Below are positions 19,960 through 29,575 of a stretch of DNA of 64,000 nucleotides, in pieces. The notes under the pieces are model-generated. The model was not told where the DNA came from, ran no database searches, and saw nothing but the letters and a program-made list of their open reading frames with translations. This DNA is from Bacillota bacterium (GTDB taxonomy: Bacteria > Bacillota > Desulfotomaculia > Desulfotomaculales > Desulfohalotomaculaceae). A program made the translations under genes and the position numbers. Location: the NCBI GenBank assembly GCA_009711615.1, contig VENI01000009.1, positions 1 through 64,000 on the forward strand. Reading direction: 5' to 3'. Within the stretch, counting starts at the first letter, position 1. The number at the start of each line of letters is the position of its first letter.

Positions 19960-20685
19960 TCACTTCTTGTTACCCATTGGCCGATTGAACTCTGGTGAAC
20001 TTACATTTACTACTGATACTCCTTCTTCATATATTAATGCCGTGCTAATACCAAACTGAATTTTACCCATGGATTCATAAATACCATCAATCCACATCCA
20101 TTCTTCATCATAACGGTCTGATAAAGATGCTCGGGGGGTGGTGGCATAATTTGATCTAAGTACCGTTACGAACTCTCCGTTTGGCAACACTCGCCCTAAA
20201 TCTACACAAATAGTTCTATCCGGCGAACCAATTTCAAGGTACCAATCCATACTGTCGTTGTTTATAAAAATATCTGTATAGGAGTTAGCATTTGTACCAT
20301 CAAAAAAATTCACCCCGGTAATATCGTAAAGCCGGATCACCGATTGGTATTCATTCCACTCACTACCGTATTTACTGCACAGTTCTTCTTGTTTTGTGGC
20401 ACTTACCTCCCAGTATGCGTACATCCAGTGTGGGTCTCGTGCCATTAGCACCAAGCGGTCTTTATTATACTTGTGGGGTAATTCTGAATCAGGCCAATCA
20501 GGCTCTTTTTCCCATTCAGGAAAGGTAATAATTTCTTCGGCATACTCTTCATTCATTTTGTTCTTAACAGGAACCAGTTCTGCTTTTCTCTGTGGCTGAA
20601 AATAGTTGGACCACACATACCAGCTAACCCACAAAGCCGCCAGTAATAAAACGGTACCTGTAACCCATGGTATAAGGGTTTCCAT
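19960..20685 (-). CDS. DUF4912 domain protein with N-terminal membrane anchor
   Basis: 241 aa. A single membrane segment (about residues 5-24) is followed by a DUF4912 domain with LVLMARDPHWMYAYWEVS, RLYDITG and WYLEIGSPDRTICVDLG. The domain resembles a beta-sandwich, with no known catalysis. It sits directly upstream of the branching enzyme, with which it is probably co-transcribed, so a role in glucan metabolism or binding is possible but unproved. Confidence 0.75.
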   Translation of the reverse strand: METLIPWVTGTVLLLAALWVSWYVWSNYFQPQRKAELVPVKNKMNEEYAEEIITFPEWEKEPDWPDSELPHKYNKDRLVLMARDPHWMYAYWEVSATKQEELCSKYGSEWNEYQSVIRLYDITGVNFFDGTNANSYTDIFINNDSMDWYLEIGSPDRTICVDLGRVLPNGEFVTVLRSNYATTPRASLSDRYDEEWMWIDGIYESMGKIQFGISTALIYEEGVSVVNVSSPEFNRPMGNKK

Positions 20686-20902
20686 TTTTTTACCTCCTTC
20701 ATTGTCAGTATTTATAAATGTTTTTTATATTAAACCCAAAATTAGGATGAAAACGTTTAAACAAATAACTCAAATTGTAGTATTGCCCGGGTCAACACTG
20801 TTTATTTACTGAATTTTTTCCCTATAAATCAACAAATAAATAAAGAAAGTAATTATAAAATACCCTATAAATACTATAAATCCATTTTAGGAGAGTGTTT
20901 AA

Positions 20903-21571
20903 ATGTCAGAGTTTAAAAAAATTAATTGGGGACTAGGTGAAGTTGCTTTAGTGCTAGCCTTAAGAATTTTAATTGTTTTTGTACTGGGGCGATTTATTTT
21001 GCCACTTCTGCCAGCGATTAACAATCAAATTTTAAGTATAGTTGATAGAGTGATATTAATTCTACTAACGCTAGTGTTTGCACTTCGTATAGGAAGTTAT
21101 CATGATCTGGGGTTGGAAAAACAAGGACTTTTTAAAAATGTACTTTACGGAATTGCAGGTGGAGTTGGATTATTTGTGCTGGCCACCGGTGCGCAGCATA
21201 TATTTACTTCTTTTTTAGCGGCAGATATCAGCACCAATCCACTGGTAAAAATGGCTAATCGAGCTCACTCACCATGGCAACTGTTGATTCCTGTATTTAT
21301 TGCTGGCGTAATGGCACCGATAGCAGAGGAACTGTATTACCGGGGTTTTGCTTTCTCCGCCTTTGTAAAACGTTGGGGTTTGGTGATCGGCTTAATTATT
21401 TCAGCACTATTTTTTGCGGCAGTGCATTTAAGCAGCATCTGGTTTTGGGAAATAGCTTTAGTGGGGGCAGGACTGGCCATGTTGTATTATTGGACCGGAT
21501 CGATAATTCCCGGTATTATTGCCCACAGCATAGTAAATACCACTAGGTTGATATTGGTATATTTGAGTTAA
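20903..21571 (+). CDS. CPBP-family intramembrane metalloprotease
   Basis: 222 aa with about seven hydrophobic segments. The abortive-infection/CAAX protease motifs are present: EELYYRGFAFSA (the EExxxR motif, catalytic Glu pair), a downstream FxxxH (ALFFAAVHLSS) and a final HSIVNTTRL. Such proteins cleave membrane-embedded substrates; many bacterial members relate to bacteriocin immunity or peptide processing, but nothing adjacent supports that here. The start is ATG with AGGAGAGTG upstream. Confidence 0.85.
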   Translation: MSEFKKINWGLGEVALVLALRILIVFVLGRFILPLLPAINNQILSIVDRVILILLTLVFALRIGSYHDLGLEKQGLFKNVLYGIAGGVGLFVLATGAQHIFTSFLAADISTNPLVKMANRAHSPWQLLIPVFIAGVMAPIAEELYYRGFAFSAFVKRWGLVIGLIISALFFAAVHLSSIWFWEIALVGAGLAMLYYWTGSIIPGIIAHSIVNTTRLILVYLS

Positions 21572-21796
21572 TAAATTTGCCAAATAATTTAAAACTGACA
21601 GGTTACACAAACTGTTGAGGCAATAGACACCACCGTAAATAGTTAAAAAAAGCACAAAGCAGATGAGTTAAGGGTTAACTGTTTAGTGCATATTTCCCCA
21701 TAGCCCCAAACTCCCTTTAAACACCCTGTATTCAGCTTTACTTACCATGTGCTTGTGATAGAATGTACTTAATAAATAACGGGGGAGGCGGTGCCT

Positions 21797-21943
21797 GTGT
21801 TAGATCGGGAATATGAACAGCACCTGCAAAATCATCAAAACGGAGATAGTACACTGTTAGACTTTGACAAACACCATATACTGTGGCTGATTACAGCATC
21901 TACTATTATTGTACCTGCACTAATATATATTAATAAACTTTAA
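21797..21943 (+). CDS. small single-pass membrane protein, unknown
   Basis: A 48-codon ORF starting at GTG (21797), supported by GGGGGAGG 8 bases upstream and followed 7 bases after its stop by an intrinsic terminator. The N-terminal half is polar (LDREYEQHLQNHQNG) and the C-terminal half is one membrane helix (ILWLITASTIIVPALIYI). I know no family. The ribosome-binding site and terminator make it a credible gene. Confidence 0.55.
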   Translation: MLDREYEQHLQNHQNGDSTLLDFDKHHILWLITASTIIVPALIYINKL

Positions 21944-21950
21944 TTACTAC

Positions 21951-21975
21951 AAAACCCCGGCATAGCCGGGGTTTT
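21951..21975. terminator. bidirectional terminator between the small ORF and lysO
   Basis: A perfect 10-bp stem AAAACCCCGG / CCGGGGTTTT around CATAG. A T-rich stretch follows on the plus strand and T4 on the minus strand, so it serves the converging units. Confidence 0.85.
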
Positions 21976-21999
21976 ATAATGAAAATGAATTCGCATTAT

Positions 22000-22596
22000 C
22001 TATAATCTAATAAGTAGTGGCACCAATATCGGTACAAATGCTGACAGTACGGAACCGTTGATAAATGCCACCACTGCAGTATCTGCATCGGTGGACTTGG
22101 ATATGATTGGTAATGTTGTGTCCATAGTAGTGGCGCCACCGGGTGCCACTGCACTGTATTTCCCAACGTATTTGGCAATTACCGGGATTAACAAAATAGC
22201 CATTAATTCTCTGGCCACATTGGTTATAAAAGCCAATGCTCCCAATTCCACACTGTATATCTTGGCCAGCAGTACACCGGATAAACTGTACCAACCAAAA
22301 CCTGCACCAATGGCCGATGCTTCGTTAACAGGCATTCCCATTGCCAGACCCACAATCACTGAGCCAACTAAACTGCCCAGGCCTACCATAATAGGAACAA
22401 GCAACACACGCCACCCCATTTTCCACAGCCTCACCCAGGCTTCTTTCTGCTGCCCCAGGTCAATACCGACACCCAAAAGCAGCACACACAGTGCCGCTGT
22501 GGTAAGATTGTCCAGATGAATAATAAATACTTCAGGAATCACCCAATAACCAAGCGCCACTCCAGCAACGACAGAACCCATAATTAGCCAGGTCAA
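22000..22596 (-). CDS. LysO-type (DUF340) exporter, C-terminal half
   Basis: 198 aa with about six hydrophobic segments. It matches the C-terminal part of LysO/YbjE lysine exporters (DUF340), with LLLGVGIDLGQQKEAW, GFGWYSLSGVLLAKIYS and PGGATTMDTTLPIISKSTDADTAVVAF (shown as one family-typical block, PGGATTMDTTLPI). In Enterobacteria LysO is one ~300-aa protein exporting L-lysine and thialysine. Here the protein is split, and this half starts within the last codons of the N-terminal half (4-bp overlap). Confidence 0.8.
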   Translation of the reverse strand: MTWLIMGSVVAGVALGYWVIPEVFIIHLDNLTTAALCVLLLGVGIDLGQQKEAWVRLWKMGWRVLLVPIMVGLGSLVGSVIVGLAMGMPVNEASAIGAGFGWYSLSGVLLAKIYSVELGALAFITNVARELMAILLIPVIAKYVGKYSAVAPGGATTMDTTLPIISKSTDADTAVVAFINGSVLSAFVPILVPLLIRL

Positions 22597-22922
22597 TTGT
22601 CTTCACCAACTTTCTCATTGCCTCCAGTTAATTCACTGGCATTCTGACTTTCTCCCTGAGCCTTCTTAATAAAACCTTCCACCATTTTTACCAGCAACAC
22701 ACTAAAAGTCACCCCGCCTGCAGCCAGTGCCACCGCTTGCAGGCCCATGTGACCAAAGTCGGCCAGCACTTTTTCGTTTGCTCCTAACTGGGCTCCCATT
22801 ACCATCAGTAAAAATATTAAACCAAAGAGCATTACCCGCTGGGTCAATTTATAACTGACGGGGATTAACTTGAAATGGCCTATTAAAAATCCTGCTATTA
22901 GAAACACTAGAATTAAAGTCAT
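22593..22922 (-). CDS. LysO-type (DUF340) exporter, N-terminal half
   Basis: 109 aa with three hydrophobic segments and a polar C-terminal tail (KKAQGESQNASELTGG). It corresponds to the first part of LysO: LFGLIFLLMVMGAQLGANEKV is the conserved DUF340 block. The 4-bp overlap with the next gene indicates translational coupling, so the two polypeptides probably assemble into one exporter. Split forms are known in Firmicutes, so this is not necessarily a recent frameshift. Confidence 0.78.
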   Translation of the reverse strand: MTLILVFLIAGFLIGHFKLIPVSYKLTQRVMLFGLIFLLMVMGAQLGANEKVLADFGHMGLQAVALAAGGVTFSVLLVKMVEGFIKKAQGESQNASELTGGNEKVGEDN

Positions 22923-23125
22923 AACTCATACCGCCTTATTTCAAACATAACATCAATGTATCACATAATTTATTTGCATTTCAATAATTATTTTGTGACT
23001 GTATTATAGCTAAAAGAAGCTAAATTTGGAATATTAAAAAACGGGAGGCAGGAGTAAGGAGATAGGAGTCAGAATAAAAAACTTGCAAAGCATTTAAAAC
23101 ATACATAACAGGAGGTAATGACATT

Positions 23126-23545
23126 ATGTTTCAGAATCCTACTGATGTACAAATTAAAGAACTACTGCAAAAGGCTAACACTGTTGCTGTGGTAGGGCTT
23201 TCCGATAAACCTGAGCGGGACAGCCACAAAGTAGCAAAGTACTTGCAGGGGAAGGGTTACAAAATTATACCGGTAAACCCCAAATATGATTCTGTGTTGG
23301 GAGAGAAGTGCTATAAAAAAGTGAGTGAAATTCCTGAGCAGGTTGACATTGTGGATGTCTTCCGCCGTAGTATTGACACACCTCCGGTGGTGGATGATGC
23401 GATATCTATAAAGCCTGCTGCTATTTGGCTGCAGTTAGGCATTGTAAATGAGGATGCTGCCAATACCGCTCAGCAGAATAATCTAATGATAATTATGGAT
23501 CGCTGTATTAAAGTAGACCACGCAAAATTGTTAGGTGATCAATAG
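23126..23545 (+). CDS. CoA-binding domain protein (YccU-like)
   Basis: 139 aa, a stand-alone Rossmann CoA-binding domain as in YccU. VAVVGLSDKPERDSHKVAKYLQ is the nucleotide-binding motif region, followed by GYKIIPVNPKYDSVLGEKCY and MIIMDRCIKVDH, where the Cys-x-x-x-x-His is typical. Function in the cell is unknown. It lies 2 bases upstream of nth, so the two are co-transcribed. The ribosome-binding site is AGGAGG. Confidence 0.88.
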   Translation: MFQNPTDVQIKELLQKANTVAVVGLSDKPERDSHKVAKYLQGKGYKIIPVNPKYDSVLGEKCYKKVSEIPEQVDIVDVFRRSIDTPPVVDDAISIKPAAIWLQLGIVNEDAANTAQQNNLMIIMDRCIKVDHAKLLGDQ

Positions 23546-23547
23546 CG

Positions 23548-24204
23548 GTGATAAATGAAAAAAAGCGGGCCGAGAAAATTATAAAGCTGCTTCAAAAGAC
23601 CTATCCCCATGCCCAGTGCGGATTAGTCCACAATAACCCCTTTCAATTGCTAGTGGCCACCATTTTAAGTGCCCAATGTACAGATAAAAGGGTAAATATA
23701 ATCACTAAAGAGTTATTTAAGAATTACAGCACCGCTGCTGATCTTGCCCGGTTAACACCGGAAGAACTGGCTGAGGATATCAAAGGTTGCGGGTTACACC
23801 GGAACAAGAGTAGGGCAATTATTGAAACCTGCCGGATACTGGTTAATAAATATGGTGGTGAAGTACCCCGAGATAGAGAAGCTTTAGAAGCACTACCAGG
23901 AGTAGGGCGCAAAACTGCCGGAGTGGTGCTGGGGGTAGCGTTTGGCCAACCCACTTTGCCAGTTGATACTCATGTAAACCGGGTTGCTCATCGTTTGGAA
24001 CTGGCCAGCGGTAAGAACCCTGAAACCACTGAACAGGAACTAATGCAGTGCATACCCAGAGAATTGTGGCAGACTTCCCACCACCTGTTTATTGCCCACG
24101 GCAGGGAAACCTGTGACGCCCGCCGCCCCAAATGCGGCACTTGCCCGATAATTTCAATGTGTTCAAAGCGACTTGAAGTGAGTGTTCGAAAAGGAGCACG
24201 ATAG
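23548..24204 (+). CDS. nth: endonuclease III
   Basis: Base-excision-repair DNA glycosylase/AP lyase for oxidised pyrimidines. It has the helix-hairpin-helix LPGVGRKTAGVV with the catalytic Lys, the catalytic Asp in PVDTHVNRV, and the 4Fe-4S cluster Cys pattern C-x6-C-x2-C-x5-C near the C-terminus (CDARRPKCGTCPIISMC). At 218 aa it is normal. Its last codons (SVRKGAR) and stop lie inside the left arm of a 141-bp palindromic repeat, so the repeat may have rebuilt the C-terminus. The start is GTG. Confidence 0.95.
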   Translation: MINEKKRAEKIIKLLQKTYPHAQCGLVHNNPFQLLVATILSAQCTDKRVNIITKELFKNYSTAADLARLTPEELAEDIKGCGLHRNKSRAIIETCRILVNKYGGEVPRDREALEALPGVGRKTAGVVLGVAFGQPTLPVDTHVNRVAHRLELASGKNPETTEQELMQCIPRELWQTSHHLFIAHGRETCDARRPKCGTCPIISMCSKRLEVSVRKGAR

Positions 24205-24324
24205 ACACGAGAAGTTCAAGGCGGTGAAGGCTTTGAGGAGCGGAGCGTATATGTAATACGTGAGCACCGCAAAAGCCGAGCCAACGCAGAAATTCGAAGT
24301 GGATTTCGCGCGGACTTTTCGAAC
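24184..24324. repeat. 141-bp palindromic repeat element
   Basis: Perfect 10-bp terminal inverted arms GTTCGAAAAG (24184-24193) and CTTTTCGAAC (24315-24324) enclose nested dyads, including GGCTTT...AAAAGCC and AGCGTAT-atgta-ATACGT (24244-24262). The inside codes for nothing. It resembles dispersed palindromic elements I recall from Clostridia genomes (GAGCGGAGCGTA...TACGTGAGCACCG), but this is from memory. It overlaps the nth stop and ends 25 bases before trmL. Confidence 0.6.
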
Positions 24325-24348
24325 ATCATCTTGAAAGGGAGAGTTAAA

Positions 24349-24807
24349 TTGCAGATAGTATTAGTAGAGCCAGAAATACCAGCAAACGCTGGTAACATCT
24401 CACGCACCTGTGCTGTTACCGGTTCTGCCCTGCATCTAGTAAAGCCGCTGGGCTTTTCAACGGATGATAGACACCTAAAAAGAGCAGGACTGGACTATTG
24501 GCACCATTTAGATTTACACTACCATGAAAAATATTCGGAAGTAGAAGAAAAATACCCCCAGGGGCGTTTTTGGTATTTAACCACCAAAGGAGGTAGTTTG
24601 TATACAGAAGCAGATTTTCAACCAGATGACTTCTTAGTGTTTGGCAAGGAAACTGCCGGTTTACCTCAACAATTGCTGCAGGCAAACCCGGATAGGTGCC
24701 TACGTGTTCCCATGATTAACGATTTACGCTCATTAAACCTTTCTAACACAGTGGCACTTGTACTATATGAAGCTTTAAGACAACAGGGCTTTAAGGGGAT
24801 GAAATAA
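24349..24807 (+). CDS. trmL: tRNA (cytidine/uridine-34 2'-O)-methyltransferase
   Basis: SPOUT-class enzyme that 2'-O-methylates the wobble base of leucine tRNAs. The family pattern is clear: IVLVEPEIPANAGNISRTCA at the N-terminus, then LVFGKETAGLP and RVPMINDLRSLNLSNTVALVLYEALRQ (knot region; RVPMIND and SLNLSNTVA are the key parts). I choose the TTG at 24349 (QIVLVEPEIP), because AAAGGGAG lies just in front; an upstream in-frame TTG would place that site inside the gene. Confidence 0.93.
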   Translation: MQIVLVEPEIPANAGNISRTCAVTGSALHLVKPLGFSTDDRHLKRAGLDYWHHLDLHYHEKYSEVEEKYPQGRFWYLTTKGGSLYTEADFQPDDFLVFGKETAGLPQQLLQANPDRCLRVPMINDLRSLNLSNTVALVLYEALRQQGFKGMK

Positions 24808-24828
24808 GGGGCGCCAATGGCGCCCCTT
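24806..24828. terminator. bidirectional terminator between trmL and satP
   Basis: A perfect 10-bp GC-rich stem AAGGGGCGCC / GGCGCCCCTT with a 3-nt loop lies between two converging genes. Confidence 0.75.
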
Positions 24829-24840
24829 ATTAAGTGAAGA

Positions 24841-25458
24841 TTATTTTTTAAGTATTCCAAAAGGTTGGCCTGTGGGTAGAAATGTTCTGCCAAAGTGAGT
24901 ATTTAACACCACTGCCGCTGAGCCATAAAATGACACCATGGCAATTCCAAATTCTGACCAAGCAGCTAACTGATGGAAAAAGGACGGTGCAATTTCAAAT
25001 GTGCTTAGTGTCAGTCCTAAAAACAAAAAATCAATCAGCACAAAAATAATAAATAGTACCTTGTTTGTTTCTAACGCACCAATAGTCATGTATAGTGTAA
25101 AAATTAAGTACCCCAAAAATGCAAAACCCAGCTGTTTAATATCCCCTTGTTGAGCTGCCTTTTCTCCAAATACACCTAAACTAATTAGCCAGGTCATTGC
25201 CACACCAAACCAGAAAAAAGCATACCCACCAAATGCAGTGGCACCAAAGATATTATCTTTTTTAAAATCCAAAATACTGGCAAATAATTGTGCAAAAGCA
25301 CCTAAAAAAATTGCCCAGGGTAGTACCAGTGATACTCCTTCAGTCCAACCAAGCTTAAGCGATGAGGCTACTAGAGTTACCATAGCTAGTCCAAGCAATC
25401 CCAAAGCCGAAGGGTCAGCAGTAACATGTTTAACAGTTGTTCCATTCTTTTCTGTCAT
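24841..25458 (-). CDS. acetate uptake transporter (GPR1/FUN34/SatP family)
   Basis: About 205 aa with six membrane segments. The family signature is visible near the start (ADPSALGLLGLAMVT, corresponding to the NPAPLGL motif region), with FGGYAFFWFGVAMTWL in the middle. Members are acetate/succinate-proton symporters or channels. The start is the ATG at 25458, with GGAGGATAAC upstream; an in-frame extension to 25500 lacks a site. Uptake or release of acetate fits an anaerobic metabolism. Confidence 0.85.
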   Translation of the reverse strand: MTEKNGTTVKHVTADPSALGLLGLAMVTLVASSLKLGWTEGVSLVLPWAIFLGAFAQLFASILDFKKDNIFGATAFGGYAFFWFGVAMTWLISLGVFGEKAAQQGDIKQLGFAFLGYLIFTLYMTIGALETNKVLFIIFVLIDFLFLGLTLSTFEIAPSFFHQLAAWSEFGIAMVSFYGSAAVVLNTHFGRTFLPTGQPFGILKK

Positions 25459-25551
25459 TGTTATCCTCCAATTTAAAAGTTTAATTGTAACGACAGTCAC
25501 AAGCAGAGTATACCAAATAAACAGCGTCTGATTATTCAGACTTTATTAGTC

Positions 25552-25584
25552 AAAAAAATAGGCGGTGCTTGGCACCTACCTATT
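25552..25584 (-). terminator. intrinsic terminator of the cation transporter gene
   Basis: AATAGG-GGTGC pairs with GCACC-CCTATT across a short loop and is followed on the minus strand by seven T. The stem overlaps the stop codon of the transporter gene. Confidence 0.8.
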
Positions 25585-26503
25585 TTACATTACTATTGTC
25601 TTTGCAGTCACATCTCGCTTGACAATTTTCACAATGTTCTGGTGGTTCACAGGGCTCACTGTGAATTAACACATTAATGCGAGGCAGTTCTCCCCTTATC
25701 TCAAATTCAACATCATCACAAAGATCGTGAGCTTCCTTGATATTATTACATCGGGGTACCACAATATGCAAATCAACGTAGCGCTGAGGCCCTGCTTTAC
25801 GAGTACGCATTTCATGGTAATTTACATATCTGTTTTTATGCTGTTTCATTATATGATGTATACATTCTTCTTCTTCCATTGGGAGTCGGGCATCTAAGAT
25901 ACTTTTTACTGATTCTTGCAATAAATCATAGGCAGCTTTTAAAATCAGTAGTGTCACACCAATACCAATAATGGGGTCAATAATGGTTAACCCAGTTATT
26001 TTTATCAAACCAATTCCCACTAATACACCCACTGATGTGTAAACATCTGTCCGTAAATGCCAAGCATCTGCCTCTAAAGCTGGTGAGTCTGTTTCTTTGG
26101 CCACCTTCATTAGGCGTGCTGATACAACCCAGTTAACAGCACCAGAAATTGCCATCACTGCCATACCCAGTCCCAGTGACTCTATCTCATCCTGACCGTG
26201 TACCAGCTTGGGCACGGCATGCCACAATATACCTGCCGCAGCAGCGACAATTAAAAGGGCTTCTATTATTGCCGCCAGGTTTTCAAACTTTCCATGACCA
26301 TATTTATGCATTTCATCAGCCGGTTTTACCGATTGCCGCAGTGAAAGAAAGGCTATTACCGCCGCCAATAAATCTAGACCAGAATGAATGGCTTCTGAAA
26401 GTACACTCACCGAGCCCATAATTAAACCAACCGCAAGTTTACTTACGGTTAATAGCGTGTTGGAGGCAATGGATAACCGTGCAGCTTTAATTTTAGGGTC
26501 CAT
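25580..26503 (-). CDS. cation diffusion facilitator family transporter
   Basis: 307 aa, a metal/proton antiporter with six membrane segments. SVLSEAIHSGLDLLAAVIAFLSL holds the transmembrane metal site (SEAIHSxxD), and ALEADAWHLRTDVYTSVGVLVG holds the HxxTD site. A cytoplasmic domain follows, with KAGPQRYVDLHIVVP, and the protein ends in a Cys-rich tail (CEPPEHCENCQARCDC) that could bind metal. The exported ion (Zn, Fe, Mn or Co) cannot be told from sequence. The Cys-rich tail is an uncommon addition. Confidence 0.92.
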   Translation of the reverse strand: MDPKIKAARLSIASNTLLTVSKLAVGLIMGSVSVLSEAIHSGLDLLAAVIAFLSLRQSVKPADEMHKYGHGKFENLAAIIEALLIVAAAAGILWHAVPKLVHGQDEIESLGLGMAVMAISGAVNWVVSARLMKVAKETDSPALEADAWHLRTDVYTSVGVLVGIGLIKITGLTIIDPIIGIGVTLLILKAAYDLLQESVKSILDARLPMEEEECIHHIMKQHKNRYVNYHEMRTRKAGPQRYVDLHIVVPRCNNIKEAHDLCDDVEFEIRGELPRINVLIHSEPCEPPEHCENCQARCDCKDNSNVK

Positions 26504-26748
26504 CTTTGCATCCCCTTATAAAAATATATCTATATATTTATCATTATATGCAACACAAAACAAGGGTTGATTAAATGTAAAATGAATAATTAAAAATGGA
26601 GTTAATACATTATGCATGTCTGAGCGTCATAAATGTCCCCAACTACCATTAAAGCGATATCAATACATACCTTCATGCAATGATTTGTTTGGTTTTCATT
26701 CTTCATTATTCATTTTTAATTTTTCATTTGTTTTTGCTAAAAAAATTA
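26504..26748. repeat. intergenic region with an AT-rich imperfect inverted repeat
   Basis: No gene is seen. AAAATGAATAATTAAAAATG near 26579 is matched in inverse by CATTCTTCATTATTCATTTT near 26697, separated by about 100 bases. This is the kind of AATGAATAATGAAGAATG miniature repeat found between genes in many Firmicutes. It carries no ORF. Confidence 0.45.
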
Positions 26749-26771
26749 GAGGTGCAATATATAAGCACCTC
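26740..26771 (-). terminator. intrinsic terminator of the gcv operon
   Basis: Stem GAGGTGC (26749-26755) / GCACCTC (26765-26771). On the minus strand it is followed by TAATTTTTTT, 16 bases after the gcvPB stop. Confidence 0.8.
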
Positions 26772-26786
26772 CTAGTTTAACTTAGT

Positions 26787-28235
26787 CTACTTTTTACTGT
26801 ATCTCAGTACTGGGTTACGAGCTGCCGTAACTTCATCCAATCTGCCCACTGGAGTATCGTGTGGTGCAGCCTTCACTTTTTCTGGATCTTCCACCGCCTC
26901 CTGCAATATTTTGACCACATTGTCTGCAAATTCATCCAATGTTTCTTTGTTTTCTGTTTCGGTGGGCTCCATCATCATCACTTCTTCCACAATTAACGGG
27001 AAGTATATAGTTGGTGGATGATAGCCATAATCCAGCATCCGCTTAGCCAAATCCAGCGTACGCACACCATTTTCTTTTAACCCTCTAGGATTACAAACAA
27101 ATTCATGCATACAGGTACGGTCAAAGGGTATGTTCAGGTGGCCCGCCAGCCGACGCATCAAGTAGTTGGCATTTAAAACGGCATGCTCACTGACAGACTT
27201 CAACCCAACTACCCCCTGAGATATTAAGTAAGTGTATGCTTTAACTACCACTCCAAAACTGGCGTAAAAACTACGCATTTTACCGATGGAAAGTGGCAGG
27301 TCATAATATAACTTGTAAAATTCTTTATCCCTTATCACCAAAGGTTTGGGTAAAAATGGCTCTAATTCTGCCTTAACACCCACCGGGCCACTTCCTGGTC
27401 CTCCACCACCGTGGGGTGTGCTAAATGTTTTGTGTAGGTTTAAATGCACTACATCAAAACCCATATCACCGGGAGAAGTAATGCCCATAATGGCGTTCAT
27501 GTTGGCCCCATCATAATATAAAAGCCCTCCGGCATCATGCACAATTTCTGCAATCTGCACAATGTTTTCTTCAAATAACCCTAGTGTATTGGGGTTAGTG
27601 AGCATTAGGGCCGCTGTGTTTCCGTCCACTTCCTCCCTCAATGCTTCTACATCCACGTTACCCCTCAGGTCTGATTTTACCGTCACCACATCAAAACCAG
27701 CCAACGTAGCGGTGGCAGGATTGGTGCCGTGAGCAGAGTCAGGCACAATAACTTTATTACGCTTTTCCCCTTTGCTTTTCAGATAAGCTTTAATTATTAG
27801 TAAACCGGTAAGTTCTCCGTGGGCACCGGCGGCAGGTTGCAGCGACATTGCATCCATGCCAGTTATTTCCGCCAAATAGTTTTGGGTTTGGTACATTAAC
27901 TCCAATGCACCTTGTACAGTTTCTTCAGGTTGATATGGGTGTAATCGGGTAAAACCAGGCAAATTGGCTGCATCTTCACATATCTTGGGGTTATACTTCA
28001 TAGTACATGAACCTAAAGGATAGAAACCCACATCCACCCCATAGTTCATCCGGGAAAGCCTGGTAAAATGCCGCACGGTGTCCAATTCACTTGTTTCCGG
28101 TAGTTGCAGTTCCTGCTGGCGTAGCATGTCTGCCGGTAATAATTCGTTCACCGCCTTTGCGGGAACATCATTGTCGGGAAGCTGAATTCCCTCTCGTCCT
28201 GGACGGGACAATTCAAAAATTAGAGGTTCGGTCAC
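26787..28235 (-). CDS. gcvPB: glycine dehydrogenase (decarboxylating) subunit 2
   Basis: Second half of the split P-protein, which decarboxylates glycine on pyridoxal phosphate and passes aminomethyl to the lipoyl arm of GcvH. The PLP lysine lies in [29 protein letters not shown] and [27 protein letters not shown] (in short, [18 protein letters not shown]) are family typical. At 482 aa it is normal. It overlaps gcvPA by 4 bp. Confidence 0.97.
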   Translation of the reverse strand: MTEPLIFELSRPGREGIQLPDNDVPAKAVNELLPADMLRQQELQLPETSELDTVRHFTRLSRMNYGVDVGFYPLGSCTMKYNPKICEDAANLPGFTRLHPYQPEETVQGALELMYQTQNYLAEITGMDAMSLQPAAGAHGELTGLLIIKAYLKSKGEKRNKVIVPDSAHGTNPATATLAGFDVVTVKSDLRGNVDVEALREEVDGNTAALMLTNPNTLGLFEENIVQIAEIVHDAGGLLYYDGANMNAIMGITSPGDMGFDVVHLNLHKTFSTPHGGGGPGSGPVGVKAELEPFLPKPLVIRDKEFYKLYYDLPLSIGKMRSFYASFGVVVKAYTYLISQGVVGLKSVSEHAVLNANYLMRRLAGHLNIPFDRTCMHEFVCNPRGLKENGVRTLDLAKRMLDYGYHPPTIYFPLIVEEVMMMEPTETENKETLDEFADNVVKILQEAVEDPEKVKAAPHDTPVGRLDEVTAARNPVLRYSKK

Positions 28236-29575
28236 TTTACATCACCTCCCAACAAGGCTACTAAACGATCTATTTCTTCCCTAGTTCTTGTTTCAGTAAC
28301 ACAAAAAAGCATATGATCTTCCAATTCAGGATAATAACGTCCTAAATCTAATCCACCTATGATGCCTTTTTCCAGTAGGCGATTATTAATTTCTGCAGGC
28401 GATTGGGGTACTTTAACTACGAACTCTTTAAAAAATGGCACTGACCATACCGGTTGATATCCCAACAGGTTTATTATTTGTTCATAGGTATAATGAGCTT
28501 TTTGCAAACATTGCTCGGCCACCTGCCTTAAACCTTTAGGCCCCATAAGGCTTAAATGTACAGTGGCAGCCAGTGCACATAGCGCCTGATTAGAACAGAT
28601 GTTAGACGTGGCTTTTTCCCGACGGATATGCTGTTCCCTAGCTTGTAATGTCAACACAAAGCCCCTTTGTCCTTTATTGTCAACCGTTTCTCCTACGATT
28701 CGTCCGGGCATGCGCCGCATTAGTTTTTTGGTGCAGGCCATGTAACCAAGGTGGGGGCCACCGTAAGCCATGGGAATACCTAATCCCTGGCCTTCCCCAA
28801 CCACAATGTCTGCACCGCATGAACCGGGTGAGGTTATCAGTGCCAGCGAAACCGGGTCAGCACAAGTTACCATTAGTGCTTTATGCTCATGAACAACATC
28901 AGCAAATGCCTTCAGATCCTCAAGCGAGCCAAAGAAGTTAGGCTGTTGAATAATCACCGCTGCAACATCTTTATCCATTGACTGCTTTAACTTTTCTATC
29001 TCAGTGCAGCCTTGGTTATAATCTATCTCTTCTACTTGCAATTCTGGGCCACCGGCATAGGTGAGCAGCACCTGGCGATATTCTGGATGCACAGCTTTTG
29101 ATATAAGCACCTTGGTGCGCCTAGTAGCGGCACTGGCCATTAAAGCTGCTTCAGCAGTGGCCGATGCCCCATCATACATGGAAGCATTGGCGACATCCAT
29201 ACCAGTTAATTCACAGATCATACTTTGAAACTCAAAAATCGACTGCAGTACCCCTTGGCTAACTTCCGGTTGGTAAGGGGTATAGGCAGTATAAAATTCA
29301 GATCGGGACAAAATGTGTTGAACAGCACTGGGGATGTAATGATCATAGGCTCCAGCACCTAAAAAGCTTGTAAGTTGGTCAACTGTCTTATTTTTTTCTG
29401 CAATTTTTTTTAGCTGACGGGCCACTTCCAGTTCAGACAGTGGCCCAGGAATGTTTATATCTTTATTAATTTTTATTTCATCTGGAAGTTCCTGAAACAG
29501 TTCCTCTAATTTTTTAATCTCCAATTCATTCATCATCTGCCGTTGTTCTTCGCTAGTGTGGGGAATGAATTTCAT
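28232..29575 (-). CDS. gcvPA: glycine dehydrogenase (decarboxylating) subunit 1
   Basis: First half of the split P-protein, 447 aa. [13 protein letters not shown] at the N-terminus, [33 protein letters not shown] and [15 protein letters not shown] are conserved GcvPA blocks. It pairs with gcvPB to form the active heterotetramer. The gene shares a base with the end of gcvH, so the whole gcvT-H-PA-PB set is tightly packed and coordinately expressed. Confidence 0.97.
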   Translation of the reverse strand: MKFIPHTSEEQRQMMNELEIKKLEELFQELPDEIKINKDINIPGPLSELEVARQLKKIAEKNKTVDQLTSFLGAGAYDHYIPSAVQHILSRSEFYTAYTPYQPEVSQGVLQSIFEFQSMICELTGMDVANASMYDGASATAEAALMASAATRRTKVLISKAVHPEYRQVLLTYAGGPELQVEEIDYNQGCTEIEKLKQSMDKDVAAVIIQQPNFFGSLEDLKAFADVVHEHKALMVTCADPVSLALITSPGSCGADIVVGEGQGLGIPMAYGGPHLGYMACTKKLMRRMPGRIVGETVDNKGQRGFVLTLQAREQHIRREKATSNICSNQALCALAATVHLSLMGPKGLRQVAEQCLQKAHYTYEQIINLLGYQPVWSVPFFKEFVVKVPQSPAEINNRLLEKGIIGGLDLGRYYPELEDHMLFCVTETRTREEIDRLVALLGGDVK

